Shown piece after piece: positions 50,331 through 58,805 of a stretch of DNA of 64,000 bases (positions are counted from its first letter, which is position 1; each line of letters starts with the position of its first letter). This DNA is from Fusibacter sp963666805 (GTDB lineage Bacteria > Bacillota > Clostridia > Peptostreptococcales > Acidaminobacteraceae): the NCBI GenBank assembly GCA_963666805.2, contig CAXXWR010000004.1, positions 290,960-354,959 on the forward strand, written 5' to 3'. The position numbers were made by a program, and so were the translations under genes. The notes beneath the pieces were generated by a model. It searched no databases. It worked only from the letters and a program-made list of their open reading frames with translations, and was not told the DNA's origin.

Positions 50331-52143
50331 CAAGCAAATCTTTAGAGAAGATTTTATGAGACAGCATACGATTTACGTCTTTTATTGTCTACTTGTTATT
50401 GGGCCGCCTTTCTTTCTATTAGATATAGAGTTGCCTTTTAAAATTGGCCATATTGATAATGCCGCTGAAGCTTTTCATTTTGGTGCTTTAACTTTAATGC
50501 CAACACTTTTAGCGTTTAGGCAATTTTGTTATTTAACGAAGTCTAATTGGCTATCTTATATTCACAGTTTACCCGTGACGAGAAGGCAACTTTTGGTTTC
50601 AAAGCTAATCAGTGGTTTTATCATGCTTGTTTCACCCTTGTTATTTTTTTATGTCTTGGGTAAGATGAACACGCCGATTAATCAAAGTTTCTTTTCAGGT
50701 GACTATTTTTTTTCAACTACTTTACTGGTAATCTTAATTTACTTGTTTTCTATTTTTGCTATAATTTCCTTTAAGAATGTTTGGAAAGGGTTTTCCTTTC
50801 TAATCTTTTTTAATATTATTCCTTTGTTGACAGTTGAATTATTAAGAATTAACCAAATCACGTATTGGAATGGTTTTTATGTCCTTGATAATAAAGCAAA
50901 TGTAGGCATTAATAATGTACTCGCTTATCGCTTCTTTAATAGTACTTTGAAGCAAAGTCATCATTATAGTTACTATTTGTTTTTTGTCTTTTTGATTGTC
51001 GTTTTGATTGGGATTGTTTTTTTAAGTTATTGTCGTCAAAAAGATGAGCATTTTGAACCGCCAAAGTACTTAAATTATTTGGTTGAGTTTGGAATGGTTT
51101 TTATGTTCACCTTAACGGGAGCCCTCTATTTTAGTCATATGAAATGGTATCCTGGATGGGGCTACCTGATAGGGGCGATTATCGGAGAAGCGATGATTGC
51201 AGTTATTATGAACCAAAAAATGGGTTTCAAACAGATAAGATGGGGAGGCGTCATTGTTTTAGCAATGATGTGTCAGCTAATATTTATAACCGATATTACG
51301 GGATTTGAAAATCGAATTCCTGAATCAAGTCAAGTCACTGAGGTGGTTTTTGATAATAAAATTAGTTATGATCCGCAATTGTCTTATGAGAGTCAAGAAA
51401 TGATTAATAAAATCATTAATTTTCATCATAAAGTATTGACAGAACCGACTTATGGCAATGAGTACGATCAAGTTGTTTTTGATTATACTTTAAAAAATCA
51501 TCGCCATATCAAAAGGCGTTACAGTATTAATAGAAATATGTTTGAAAAAGAATATCGTGCGATGATTGAAAGTAGTGAATATAAAGAAAAGGTTTATGCC
51601 GCTTTCTATCAAGATCCTAATCAAGTAGGTGCCATCAAAATATCAAGCTATATATTTGACAATGAATTTGATTTGTCAAATAGAGATGCGATTAATCAAT
51701 TGATGGCGGTCTTACACAAGGATGTTCAAAAAGCGTCGGCTGATGATTTGGTTTATAAAGCCTATCAAATGGGAGAATTTAGTTTTTATGATCAAGAAGG
51801 CAATCTCATTTCTTCTGAGCCTATTTTGTCACACTTTGATGAAACCAAGGCATGGTTAAATAATCAAGAGATTTTGTCTCAAATTTCAGTAATTGCAAGT
51901 AATATTGATCATATTCGATTAGAGTATAAAGGGACTGATATATTAAAACCTGATCAAGTGATTGTTGATAATGAACATTATTTTGATGGCTTATTAGATC
52001 ATATTACAAGTGGTTCTTATACCATGTCAGAGGATTACTATACAGTGGGTATATATCTTAAAAGTGACTTAGAGTTTGTCGTTTTAGCTTATATTGATTC
52101 TGATGACTTATCAGATGCATTTAGAAAACATTATTTTAAATAA
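50302..52143 (+). CDS. ABC-2-like permease with large C-terminal soluble domain
   Basis: The 613-residue partner of the preceding ATPase has about nine hydrophobic helices up to residue 340, with the ABC-2 landmark YIHSLPVTRRQLLVSKLISGF near 88. A soluble domain of about 270 residues follows, probably facing outward (VTEVVFDNKISYDPQ to YIDSDDLSDAFRKHYFK), similar in layout to DUF6449-type permeases. AGGAGGAG precedes ATG 50302, and ATG 50308 is also possible. It overlaps the ATPase gene by 29 bases. The substrate is unknown. Confidence 0.82.
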   Translation: MTMFNNSLFNKQIFREDFMRQHTIYVFYCLLVIGPPFFLLDIELPFKIGHIDNAAEAFHFGALTLMPTLLAFRQFCYLTKSNWLSYIHSLPVTRRQLLVSKLISGFIMLVSPLLFFYVLGKMNTPINQSFFSGDYFFSTTLLVILIYLFSIFAIISFKNVWKGFSFLIFFNIIPLLTVELLRINQITYWNGFYVLDNKANVGINNVLAYRFFNSTLKQSHHYSYYLFFVFLIVVLIGIVFLSYCRQKDEHFEPPKYLNYLVEFGMVFMFTLTGALYFSHMKWYPGWGYLIGAIIGEAMIAVIMNQKMGFKQIRWGGVIVLAMMCQLIFITDITGFENRIPESSQVTEVVFDNKISYDPQLSYESQEMINKIINFHHKVLTEPTYGNEYDQVVFDYTLKNHRHIKRRYSINRNMFEKEYRAMIESSEYKEKVYAAFYQDPNQVGAIKISSYIFDNEFDLSNRDAINQLMAVLHKDVQKASADDLVYKAYQMGEFSFYDQEGNLISSEPILSHFDETKAWLNNQEILSQISVIASNIDHIRLEYKGTDILKPDQVIVDNEHYFDGLLDHITSGSYTMSEDYYTVGIYLKSDLEFVVLAYIDSDDLSDAFRKHYFK

Positions 52144-52146
52144 AAA

Positions 52147-52195
52147 AAGGGGCACTAACATTCCTCTGAAAGTGAGGGGTTAGTGCTCCTTTTTA
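52147..52195 (+). terminator. Terminator after the ABC transporter operon
   Basis: A long stem (GGGGCACTAACA with TTAGTGCTCC, plus an inner CTC/GAG) is followed by TTTTT. It probably serves the convergent DUF308 gene too. Confidence 0.85.
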
Positions 52196-52216
52196 TTGAT
52201 TCTTTTTTTATATTGT

Positions 52217-52840
52217 TTAATGAACTTCTTTAAAATCAACTTCTTCAACTTCGTCAGACTGTATATTAATCACAACTCTTGAAGAGCCAGATTTAGATGT
52301 ACTTTGAGAAGCACGAGAAGAAGGTTTCCAGTAAGTGTGTTTGTTATTAAAGATTGTCGTTATATTATGTCCTGTAATAAAAAGGACAACACCAATGACA
52401 GTCGTTATAATCCCAGCAATAATGACAATTGTACTTAAGGCTGCTTTAGCATTAATAATAGCGAAAGCGCCTAAAGGAATGAGGATAATAGAGCTGATAA
52501 TAGTTTGAAATTTTTCATTTTTCATTCTAGAAAAATACAAATACAAACCATTGAATCCACTTGCAATCATAATCATACCAATAACAAATAATAAACTGCT
52601 AGGATTTGCAAAAGCATAAAAGGATAATAAGAGTGCTAGCACACTAACAACAAGTGAAACGGTACTTTTGAGTTGCGAGGAAAAAACGACGCCTCCAACG
52701 GCAAACGACATAAATATAAATGTAATGACCCTAATTGAAAATACACCAATCGCGTTTGGAAAAGCAATGAGGAGTATACCAAATAGAGCAACAATTAAAC
52801 CTAAATATTGAAATCCATTCCATTTTGAATAATGAGTCAT
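52217..52840 (-). CDS. DUF308/HdeD-like membrane protein
   Basis: This 207-residue protein has six evenly spaced hydrophobic helices up to about residue 160, arranged as paired repeats (GLIVALFGILLIAFPNAIGVFS; NPSSLLFVIGMIMIASGFNGLYL; GIITTVIGVVLFITGHNI), typical of DUF308/HdeD proteins. A Ser-rich cytoplasmic tail ends in an acidic stretch (DEVEEVDFKEVH). HdeD relates to acid resistance in E. coli, but the general role is unknown. GGTGAAA precedes the ATG on the minus strand. It stands alone. Confidence 0.8.
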   Translation of the reverse strand: MTHYSKWNGFQYLGLIVALFGILLIAFPNAIGVFSIRVITFIFMSFAVGGVVFSSQLKSTVSLVVSVLALLLSFYAFANPSSLLFVIGMIMIASGFNGLYLYFSRMKNEKFQTIISSIILIPLGAFAIINAKAALSTIVIIAGIITTVIGVVLFITGHNITTIFNNKHTYWKPSSRASQSTSKSGSSRVVINIQSDEVEEVDFKEVH

Positions 52841-52968
52841 AATTATTTCACCAACCTATTTAATAAACACTTTTGCGACTAATACTATTATAATCAAGAA
52901 TTATGAATAGAGTATTAACAGAAGGACTCATTTTTTAAAGTTTGTACAAACGAACTGTTACGAAATCA

Positions 52969-53853
52969 TCAAGGAAAAAACAATTCATCATCAGTGTATT
53001 TTTGTTTGATACGTTGGTTGGCGTATAGCCAAGTGAGTCCTTTATCAATATAGTGACGCTCTGCCTTTTCAATCGTTGAAAAAGCATGAGAATCAGTACT
53101 TTTAAAAGATTTTGGAATCCATAATTGGCCATGATATTGTGAAAGTGCTGGTGGGGTGTCGTTAAACCCTGTAATCGCTTGGTTGGTTGTTTTAACAAAA
53201 TGGTCAAGGGTACTGAGAATGGCTTGATCTTTAATGAGAAAAACATCATATTGATGATCGAATTGATTGAGCGTTTGGCTAGGAATGGCTAAACTCGATT
53301 CATAATAAGGTGACTCAAAAAAGGCAAACTCTAGGTGGCCATTTAGAAAGTTTTTCATTCTTAAGAGAGAATTACTCACTAATTGTTCTTGCATTGTAAG
53401 CCCTTTAATGCCACTGACAGAGAGAATTTTGTCCAAAAGGTATTCATTGGATGAATAATTTTCGACACCTACATTGGCATCTTTAATCTGATTAATGGTA
53501 GTGATATCGGGGTCGTCGGAAGCAAGGACAAAATAAATTGACTTTGGACGCAAATAAGCCATTCGGTACTCACTAAGATCATCGTAATCATACAAATACT
53601 GCATCATATCCATGACAATAATATCAGGCTGGTCTTCAATAGAGGCAGCCATGAGGGCGTCTGAACTTTCGTAGATAGAGAGTTTCATTTCATCTGAATA
53701 ATGGCTCTTTATTTCATGTTCAATAGGATAGTTTTCATATTTATCCAAAGCATAGACTCTAATAGCAGTGTGCAATGGGTTGAATGTAAACCAAATGACT
53801 AAACCTAAGGTGACAATAATCAATAAAAGTGCAAAACCTACACGATATTTCAT
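52969..53853 (-). CDS. Membrane-anchored substrate-binding-like protein
   Basis: This 294-residue protein has an uncleaved-looking N-terminal anchor (residues 5-25, GFALLLIIVTLGLVIWFTF) and a two-lobe, type-2 periplasmic-binding-like body (PDIIVMDMMQYLYDYDD; INQIKDANVGVENYSSNEYLLDKILSVSGI; LEFAFFESPYYESSLA), like NMT1/SsuA-type binding proteins. No lipobox and no ABC genes are adjacent. It may be a sensor or an orphan binding protein. TGAGGTCC precedes the ATG. rqcH lies 43 bp upstream on the same strand, so cotranscription is likely. Confidence 0.7.
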   Translation of the reverse strand: MKYRVGFALLLIIVTLGLVIWFTFNPLHTAIRVYALDKYENYPIEHEIKSHYSDEMKLSIYESSDALMAASIEDQPDIIVMDMMQYLYDYDDLSEYRMAYLRPKSIYFVLASDDPDITTINQIKDANVGVENYSSNEYLLDKILSVSGIKGLTMQEQLVSNSLLRMKNFLNGHLEFAFFESPYYESSLAIPSQTLNQFDHQYDVFLIKDQAILSTLDHFVKTTNQAITGFNDTPPALSQYHGQLWIPKSFKSTDSHAFSTIEKAERHYIDKGLTWLYANQRIKQKYTDDELFFP

Positions 53854-53896
53854 AAGGACCTCACATAATAATTGATAGTAGAAGTGACATGTTTAA

Positions 53897-55654
53897 TTAA
53901 ACTCTCAGTGCTTCAACCATTGATTCTTCAGGAGTCACATACATGGTTTTGTTGTGAGTATAAATCACCATACCAGGTTTGGCGCCGTTGGGTTTAACGA
54001 CATATTTGACCTCGGTATAATCAACGGGGACATTACTTGATGCACGTGCTTTTGAATGATAGGCTGCAAGCGTAGCAGCTTCAAGGATTGTTTGTTCAGG
54101 GACTGCTTTTCCTTCGGTTCTAATAATGACATGAGAGCCAGGAATAATTTTAGTATGCAGCCATATATCTTTGTTAGAAGCATATTTTAAGGTAAGATAA
54201 TCATTTTGTACGTTGTTTTTACCCACATGAATAGTAAAGCCATCAGATGAAACGAAGGTTCTGAAAACGTGTTTATTATTTTTAGCTTTGTTTTTCTGAC
54301 GATATTTTGCTTTTATAATCCCTTGTTCACTTAACTCAGTGATGATATCGTTGATTTCACTCTGAGAATCAATTTGTTCCATATGAAGTAGGCAATTTTC
54401 TAAATAAGTGATTTCGTCTTCAGTTTCTTCAATTTGTACGACGAGTTCTTTTCTAGCGTGTTTCAACTTGTTGTATTTTTTAAAATAGCGCTGTGCGTTT
54501 TCTGAAGGTTCTAAACGCACATCTAGGGCAATCTCAAGGGGCGCATTATTGTCATAATAGTTAGGTAGACTGACCTTGTTCATGCCGCGTGACAGCTGAT
54601 AAAGATTAGCAAGAAGTAGTTCACCCTTAACTTGATAGATATCAGAATTTTCAGCTGTTTCAAGTTCATTTTTTAGTTTGGCCAATTTGTTAGTAGATCG
54701 CTCAATTCTTTGGGCAACTGTCTTTTTAACATTTTGGATTCTTTGATGAATTTTGAGTACTTTATTTGACTTAGCATAATAATGATCTACCGCATCGTAA
54801 AGATGATCATAGGTTTCAAAAGTATAAAGGGAAGGATAAGCGGGTTCAAAATAGACCATTTTGGGTAAGTCATTTTCGTCTTTATAAATGTAGCCTTTAT
54901 AGTCTGACGCTTTCATTTGTTTAGAAAAAGAAGTGAGCGCTTTTTCCAGACTGATAAAAGCAGGTTCTGTCATTTGTCCACAAGTCAAATCAGGGTCGAA
55001 TTCATTTTGATTGAGAAGCCATTTAGATAAAAAAGGACTAAAACCTTGAATGTTTTGATAAAGTGCTTTAAAAAGAGGTAGCTTAGGTGTTTCTAAACTT
55101 GCCTTTTTAAGGTTTTCAATAATAGCCTCTAAGGCGTCAAAAAGATTCTTCTGATGAGAAGGTATCAAGTGATACTCAAGACCTGGAAGTACTGTCCTAA
55201 TACGACTCATATCAGGCGTGATTCGCTTGATACAGTCTATAATAGTACCATCTGACTTGGTTAAGATAATATTAGAATGTTTACCCATGATTTCAACGTA
55301 AAGACGTTTGACTTCAAGATCGCCGAGTTCGTTTTTGGATTCAATATCTAAATAGATAACTCTTTCATGACCGATTTGACCAAAATCAAGTATGCGACCA
55401 CCTGATAAGTGTTTTCGCATAAGCATACAAAACATTGGGGGCGTTTGGGGGTTTTCTTTTTTATTTTGAGTGAGCGTAAAATAAGGCATAGCACTTTCAA
55501 TTGAAATAAAAAGTTGAAAGTTTTCGCTATAGCCTCTTATGAGAATTGAAAGTTCATCACTTTCAGGTTGATGTATTTTATCAATACGGCCACCGACTAT
55601 TTTCTCTCTAATGTCACTGCATAAGTGGTGAATTAAAATGCCATCAAAAGCCAT
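53897..55654 (-). CDS. rqcH: Rqc2 homologue RqcH (NFACT family)
   Basis: RqcH binds stalled 50S subunits and directs addition of alanine tails to the nascent chain. The 585 residues follow the NFACT layout: NFACT-N (MAFDGILIHHLCSDI...GGRIDKIHQP), two HhH-like motifs, a long coiled coil (about 300-440), and the C-terminal NFACT-R domain (VGKNNVQNDYLTLKYASNKDIWLHTKIIPGSHVIIR). AAAGGAGG precedes the ATG on the minus strand. It was formerly annotated as fibronectin-binding protein. It is divergent from yicC. Confidence 0.95.
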   Translation of the reverse strand: MAFDGILIHHLCSDIREKIVGGRIDKIHQPESDELSILIRGYSENFQLFISIESAMPYFTLTQNKKENPQTPPMFCMLMRKHLSGGRILDFGQIGHERVIYLDIESKNELGDLEVKRLYVEIMGKHSNIILTKSDGTIIDCIKRITPDMSRIRTVLPGLEYHLIPSHQKNLFDALEAIIENLKKASLETPKLPLFKALYQNIQGFSPFLSKWLLNQNEFDPDLTCGQMTEPAFISLEKALTSFSKQMKASDYKGYIYKDENDLPKMVYFEPAYPSLYTFETYDHLYDAVDHYYAKSNKVLKIHQRIQNVKKTVAQRIERSTNKLAKLKNELETAENSDIYQVKGELLLANLYQLSRGMNKVSLPNYYDNNAPLEIALDVRLEPSENAQRYFKKYNKLKHARKELVVQIEETEDEITYLENCLLHMEQIDSQSEINDIITELSEQGIIKAKYRQKNKAKNNKHVFRTFVSSDGFTIHVGKNNVQNDYLTLKYASNKDIWLHTKIIPGSHVIIRTEGKAVPEQTILEAATLAAYHSKARASSNVPVDYTEVKYVVKPNGAKPGMVIYTHNKTMYVTPEESMVEALRV

Positions 55655-55754
55655 TGGTGCCTCCTTTATTAGTTGTTTTCAAAAATATGTATTGAGTATA
55701 ACACTAAATGACTTAAAATTAAAGAATACAAAAACAATGTTGTCCTAAAACGCC

Positions 55755-55784
55755 TTGTATAGGGGCTAGGTCTTATGATATAAT
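55755..55784 (+). promoter_or_regulatory. Promoter of the yicC-gmk-rpoZ operon
   Basis: TTGTAT (55755-55760), 18 bp, TATAAT (55779-55784). It lies 30 bp before the yicC start codon. Confidence 0.6.
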
Positions 55785-55813
55785 TTAATGATGTAAAATA
55801 CATGGAGGTTACT

Positions 55814-56698
55814 ATGATATATAGTATGACGGGCTTTGGAAGAGGTGAATTTTCCAGTGAAGCGTTTAATGTAACGGTTGAAGTGAAATCCGTTAATAAT
55901 CGTTACTGTGATATCATCGTCAAAATGCCTAAAAAATTGAACGTCTTTGAAGATAAAATTAAAAATGAAATCAAACGTTGTATTTCTAGAGGAAGAGTAG
56001 ACGTCTATATTAACTTAGAAGAGAAGTCATATGACAACTATGAAGTGACGGCTCAATATGATATTTTAGATAAATATGTTAATGTATATCGTGAGATGAA
56101 AGCACGTTATGATATTAATCAAGATATTGATTTATCAATGCTTTTGAGAGTTCAAGATGGTATAAATGTTGACTATCAGGAACGCGCAGAAGAAGAATAT
56201 TGGGAAGTAATTGAACCAGCTCTTAAGCTAGCCCTTGAAAACATAACGGCGATGCGTCAAAGAGAAGGGGAACAACTGAAAGAAGATATTCTATCTCAAG
56301 TGGATAGTATCGAACTATTTTTAGGTGAAATTGAAAAGAACTCACCCATTATTTTGCAACAGTATAAAGAAAGAACGAGAGAGCGCATTAAAGAATTAAT
56401 GGATGAGGTCAAACTCCCAATGGATGAAGTGCGTGTGGCAAATGAAATCGCACTCTATGCAGACAAAACCAATATCAATGAAGAAATAGTAAGAATTCAC
56501 TCACATTTAGGACAAATAAGAGATATTTTATCCTTATCTGAACCGATTGGTAGAAAGTTGGATTTCTTAATTCAGGAACTCAATCGCGAAGTGAATACGA
56601 TTGGCTCAAAATCACCTGATTTTGATATTTCTGGTATTGTTATAGATTTAAAAAGTAATATTGAAAAAATACGTGAACAAATACAAAATCTTGAATAG
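55814..56698 (+). CDS. YicC/YloC family endoribonuclease
   Basis: This 294-residue protein is of the YicC family, reported to be endoribonucleases acting on RNA in E. coli and B. subtilis. The N-terminus IYSMTGFGRGEF and the VEVKSVNNRYCDIIVKMPK stretch are signatures, as is the C-terminal FLIQELNREVNTIGSKSPDFDISGIVIDLKSNIEKIREQIQN helix. TGGAGG before ATG 55814 decides the start over ATG 55802. It leads gmk and rpoZ in the order common to Firmicutes. Confidence 0.94.
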   Translation: MIYSMTGFGRGEFSSEAFNVTVEVKSVNNRYCDIIVKMPKKLNVFEDKIKNEIKRCISRGRVDVYINLEEKSYDNYEVTAQYDILDKYVNVYREMKARYDINQDIDLSMLLRVQDGINVDYQERAEEEYWEVIEPALKLALENITAMRQREGEQLKEDILSQVDSIELFLGEIEKNSPIILQQYKERTRERIKELMDEVKLPMDEVRVANEIALYADKTNINEEIVRIHSHLGQIRDILSLSEPIGRKLDFLIQELNREVNTIGSKSPDFDISGIVIDLKSNIEKIREQIQNLE

Positions 56699-56707
56699 GG
56701 GAGTTTT

Positions 56708-57331
56708 ATGAATCAAAGAGGACTGTTGATTGTTGTATCGGGACCTTCGGGTGCAGGAAAGGGAACCATTTGTAAAGAATTGATTCGTAGAGATCCGTCC
56801 ATTATCGTGTCGGTATCTGCTACAACGAGAGAACCACGTGAAGGAGAGCGTGACGGATTATCTTATCATTTTATGGAGAAAAATCATTTTGTTGAAATGA
56901 TAGAAAAAGACGGGTTTTTAGAGCATGCCTGTGTATATGGCAATTATTATGGAACTCCAAAAGAATTTGTTGTTGAAAAGATCACGTCGGGAGAAAATGT
57001 CTTGCTTGAGATTGATATTCAAGGGGCACTTCAAGTAAAGAAGAAATATCCAGAAGGTATTTTTGTCTTTATATTACCACCTTCCATGAAGGAACTTAGA
57101 AGTCGTATCATTGGGAGAGGGTCTGAGACACAAGAGTCACTAAATAGGAGACTTTCAAGTGTTTTCAGTGAAATTGATTACATTAAAAACTACGATTATT
57201 TTATTGTCAATGATACGGTAGATCATGCAACTGATATACTACAATCTATTATCACTGCTGAAAAATGTAGAGTTGATACTGATATAAATGAAATTGTTAA
57301 GAAATTTAAGGAGGACAATACTAATGCTTAA
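56708..57331 (+). CDS. gmk: Guanylate kinase
   Basis: Gmk phosphorylates GMP and dGMP. The 207 residues show the P-loop SGPSGAGKGT, the GMP-binding SATTREPREGERDGLSYHF, the EHACVYGNYYGTP segment, EIDIQGALQVKK, and the lid arginines (RIIGRGSETQESLNRRL). GGGAG precedes the ATG. rpoZ overlaps its 3' end by 8 bases. Confidence 0.97.
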   Translation: MNQRGLLIVVSGPSGAGKGTICKELIRRDPSIIVSVSATTREPREGERDGLSYHFMEKNHFVEMIEKDGFLEHACVYGNYYGTPKEFVVEKITSGENVLLEIDIQGALQVKKKYPEGIFVFILPPSMKELRSRIIGRGSETQESLNRRLSSVFSEIDYIKNYDYFIVNDTVDHATDILQSIITAEKCRVDTDINEIVKKFKEDNTNA

Positions 57332-57536
57332 ACCATCTATTGATGAATTAATTGAAAAGACGGGTAACCGATATTCACTCTGTGTCATTGCTTCAAAAAG
57401 AGCGAGAAGTATCATCGGAGCAGAAGATGATGCTTATGAATTTGATAATGAAAAACCTTTATCTTTGGCTATAAAAGAAATTATGGAAGATAAAGTTGAT
57501 GTTGAAATTAAAAACCCACCTCAAGACGAAATTTAG
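57324..57536 (+). CDS. rpoZ: RNA polymerase omega subunit
   Basis: This 70-residue omega subunit assists assembly of the beta' subunit. It carries the conserved SIDELIEKTGNRYSLCVIASKRARSI core and PLSLAIKEIMEDKV helix. AAGGAGG before ATG 57324 fixes the start; a longer frame begins inside gmk without a ribosome site. It overlaps gmk by 8 bases and precedes coaBC by 15. Confidence 0.95.
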   Translation: MLKPSIDELIEKTGNRYSLCVIASKRARSIIGAEDDAYEFDNEKPLSLAIKEIMEDKVDVEIKNPPQDEI

Positions 57537-57551
57537 TGAGGAGGAACTGTT

Positions 57552-58751
57552 ATGCTTAAAGGGAAAAACATTGTATTAGGTGTAACAGGTGGAATAGCTG
57601 CTTATAAGGCTGCAGATGTCGTGAGTCGACTCAAAAAACAAGGCGCAAATGTTTACGTTATTATGACTAAAAATAGTAAAGCGTTTGTGTCTCCGTTAAC
57701 GTTTCAATCTATCTCACAAAACTATGTCGTATCTGATATGTTTGAAGATCCTAAGACATGGGATGTGGAACATATCGCACTAGCAAAGAGGGCTGACCTC
57801 TTTTTAGTTGTGCCTACAACTGCTAATGTGATTGGAAAGATTGCAAACGGAATCGCAGATGACATGCTAACAACGACAATTATGGCAACAGAAGCACCTG
57901 TTTATTTTGCACTGGCAATGAATACAAAAATGTATACGAACCCTATTTTTAGAGAAAATGTGAGAAAACTTGAATCCTATGGTTATCATATGATAGAAGC
58001 AGACTCTGGAAGACTGGCTTGTGGAGATGTGGGTGCTGGAAAACTTGCACAACCCGAAGAAATTGTAAGTGTGGTGGTTGACGCCATGACAAGACCTCAG
58101 CCTCTTCAGGGAAAACAGGTCTTGGTTACAGCTGGGCCTACGATTGAACCCATTGATCCGGTTCGGTATATTACCAATCATTCAACTGGCAAGATGGGAT
58201 ATGCAATAGCTGCTATGGCAAAATCAATGGGCGCAGAAGTTACCCTTGTTTCAGGACCAACTTCATTAGAAACCCCTCGAGGGGTTAAGCGTATTGATGT
58301 TAAGACAACACGAGAAATGTTTGATGCCGTTATGGCTCATCAAGATCATGAAATTATCATTAAGGCCGCTGCACCTGCAGATTATAAGCCGGTGGCTTAT
58401 AGTGAACATAAAATAAAAAAACAATCAGATCTTTTTACTATTGAAATGGATAGAAATCCAGATATTTTAAGAACACTAGGAAGTCAAAAACAAGAGGGAC
58501 AAATTTTAGTTGGTTTTGCTGCTGAAACAGAAAATATCAAAGAATATGCGACCCGAAAATTAAATGAAAAGCATCTTGATATGATTGTTGCTAACAATGT
58601 AGGACAAAAAGATGCTGGATTTGGAACTGATACAAATATTATAACCCTCTACGATGCCATGGGACAGGAAGTTTTTTACGAAAAAATGTCAAAAGATCAA
58701 GTGGCTGAGGTTATTTTAGAAAAAATTGTACAGTTAATGAAGCAAAAATAG
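57552..58751 (+). CDS. coaBC: Bifunctional phosphopantothenoylcysteine decarboxylase/phosphopantothenate-cysteine ligase
   Basis: CoaBC (Dfp) catalyses two successive steps of coenzyme A synthesis. The 399-residue protein has an N-terminal FMN-dependent decarboxylase (GVTGGIAAYKAADVVSRL, AMNTKMYTNP, ACGDVGAGKLAQPEEI with the catalytic cysteine). The C-terminal CTP-dependent ligase follows (VTAGPTIEPIDPVRYITNHSTGKMGYAIA; KAAAPADYKP with the KIKK lysines). GAGGAGG precedes the ATG. A hairpin terminator follows at once. Confidence 0.97.
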   Translation: MLKGKNIVLGVTGGIAAYKAADVVSRLKKQGANVYVIMTKNSKAFVSPLTFQSISQNYVVSDMFEDPKTWDVEHIALAKRADLFLVVPTTANVIGKIANGIADDMLTTTIMATEAPVYFALAMNTKMYTNPIFRENVRKLESYGYHMIEADSGRLACGDVGAGKLAQPEEIVSVVVDAMTRPQPLQGKQVLVTAGPTIEPIDPVRYITNHSTGKMGYAIAAMAKSMGAEVTLVSGPTSLETPRGVKRIDVKTTREMFDAVMAHQDHEIIIKAAAPADYKPVAYSEHKIKKQSDLFTIEMDRNPDILRTLGSQKQEGQILVGFAAETENIKEYATRKLNEKHLDMIVANNVGQKDAGFGTDTNIITLYDAMGQEVFYEKMSKDQVAEVILEKIVQLMKQK

Positions 58752-58758
58752 TTAATGA

Positions 58759-58784
58759 GAAGAGTAGGGAAGCCTACTCTTTTA
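58759..58784 (+). terminator. Hairpin terminator between coaBC and priA
   Basis: AAGAGTAGG (58759-58767) pairs with CCTACTCTT (58773-58781), followed by a short T tract. priA starts 22 bp later, so partial read-through is likely. Confidence 0.65.
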
Positions 58785-58805
58785 TCTATTAAGGATGGAC
58801 TGAAA

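Noticed and set aside
58755..58805. 17-residue N-terminal extension of PriA
   Set aside because: It would be translated through the hairpin terminator after coaBC. AAGGATGG before ATG 58806 and the conserved YVEVVIF start support the shorter protein.
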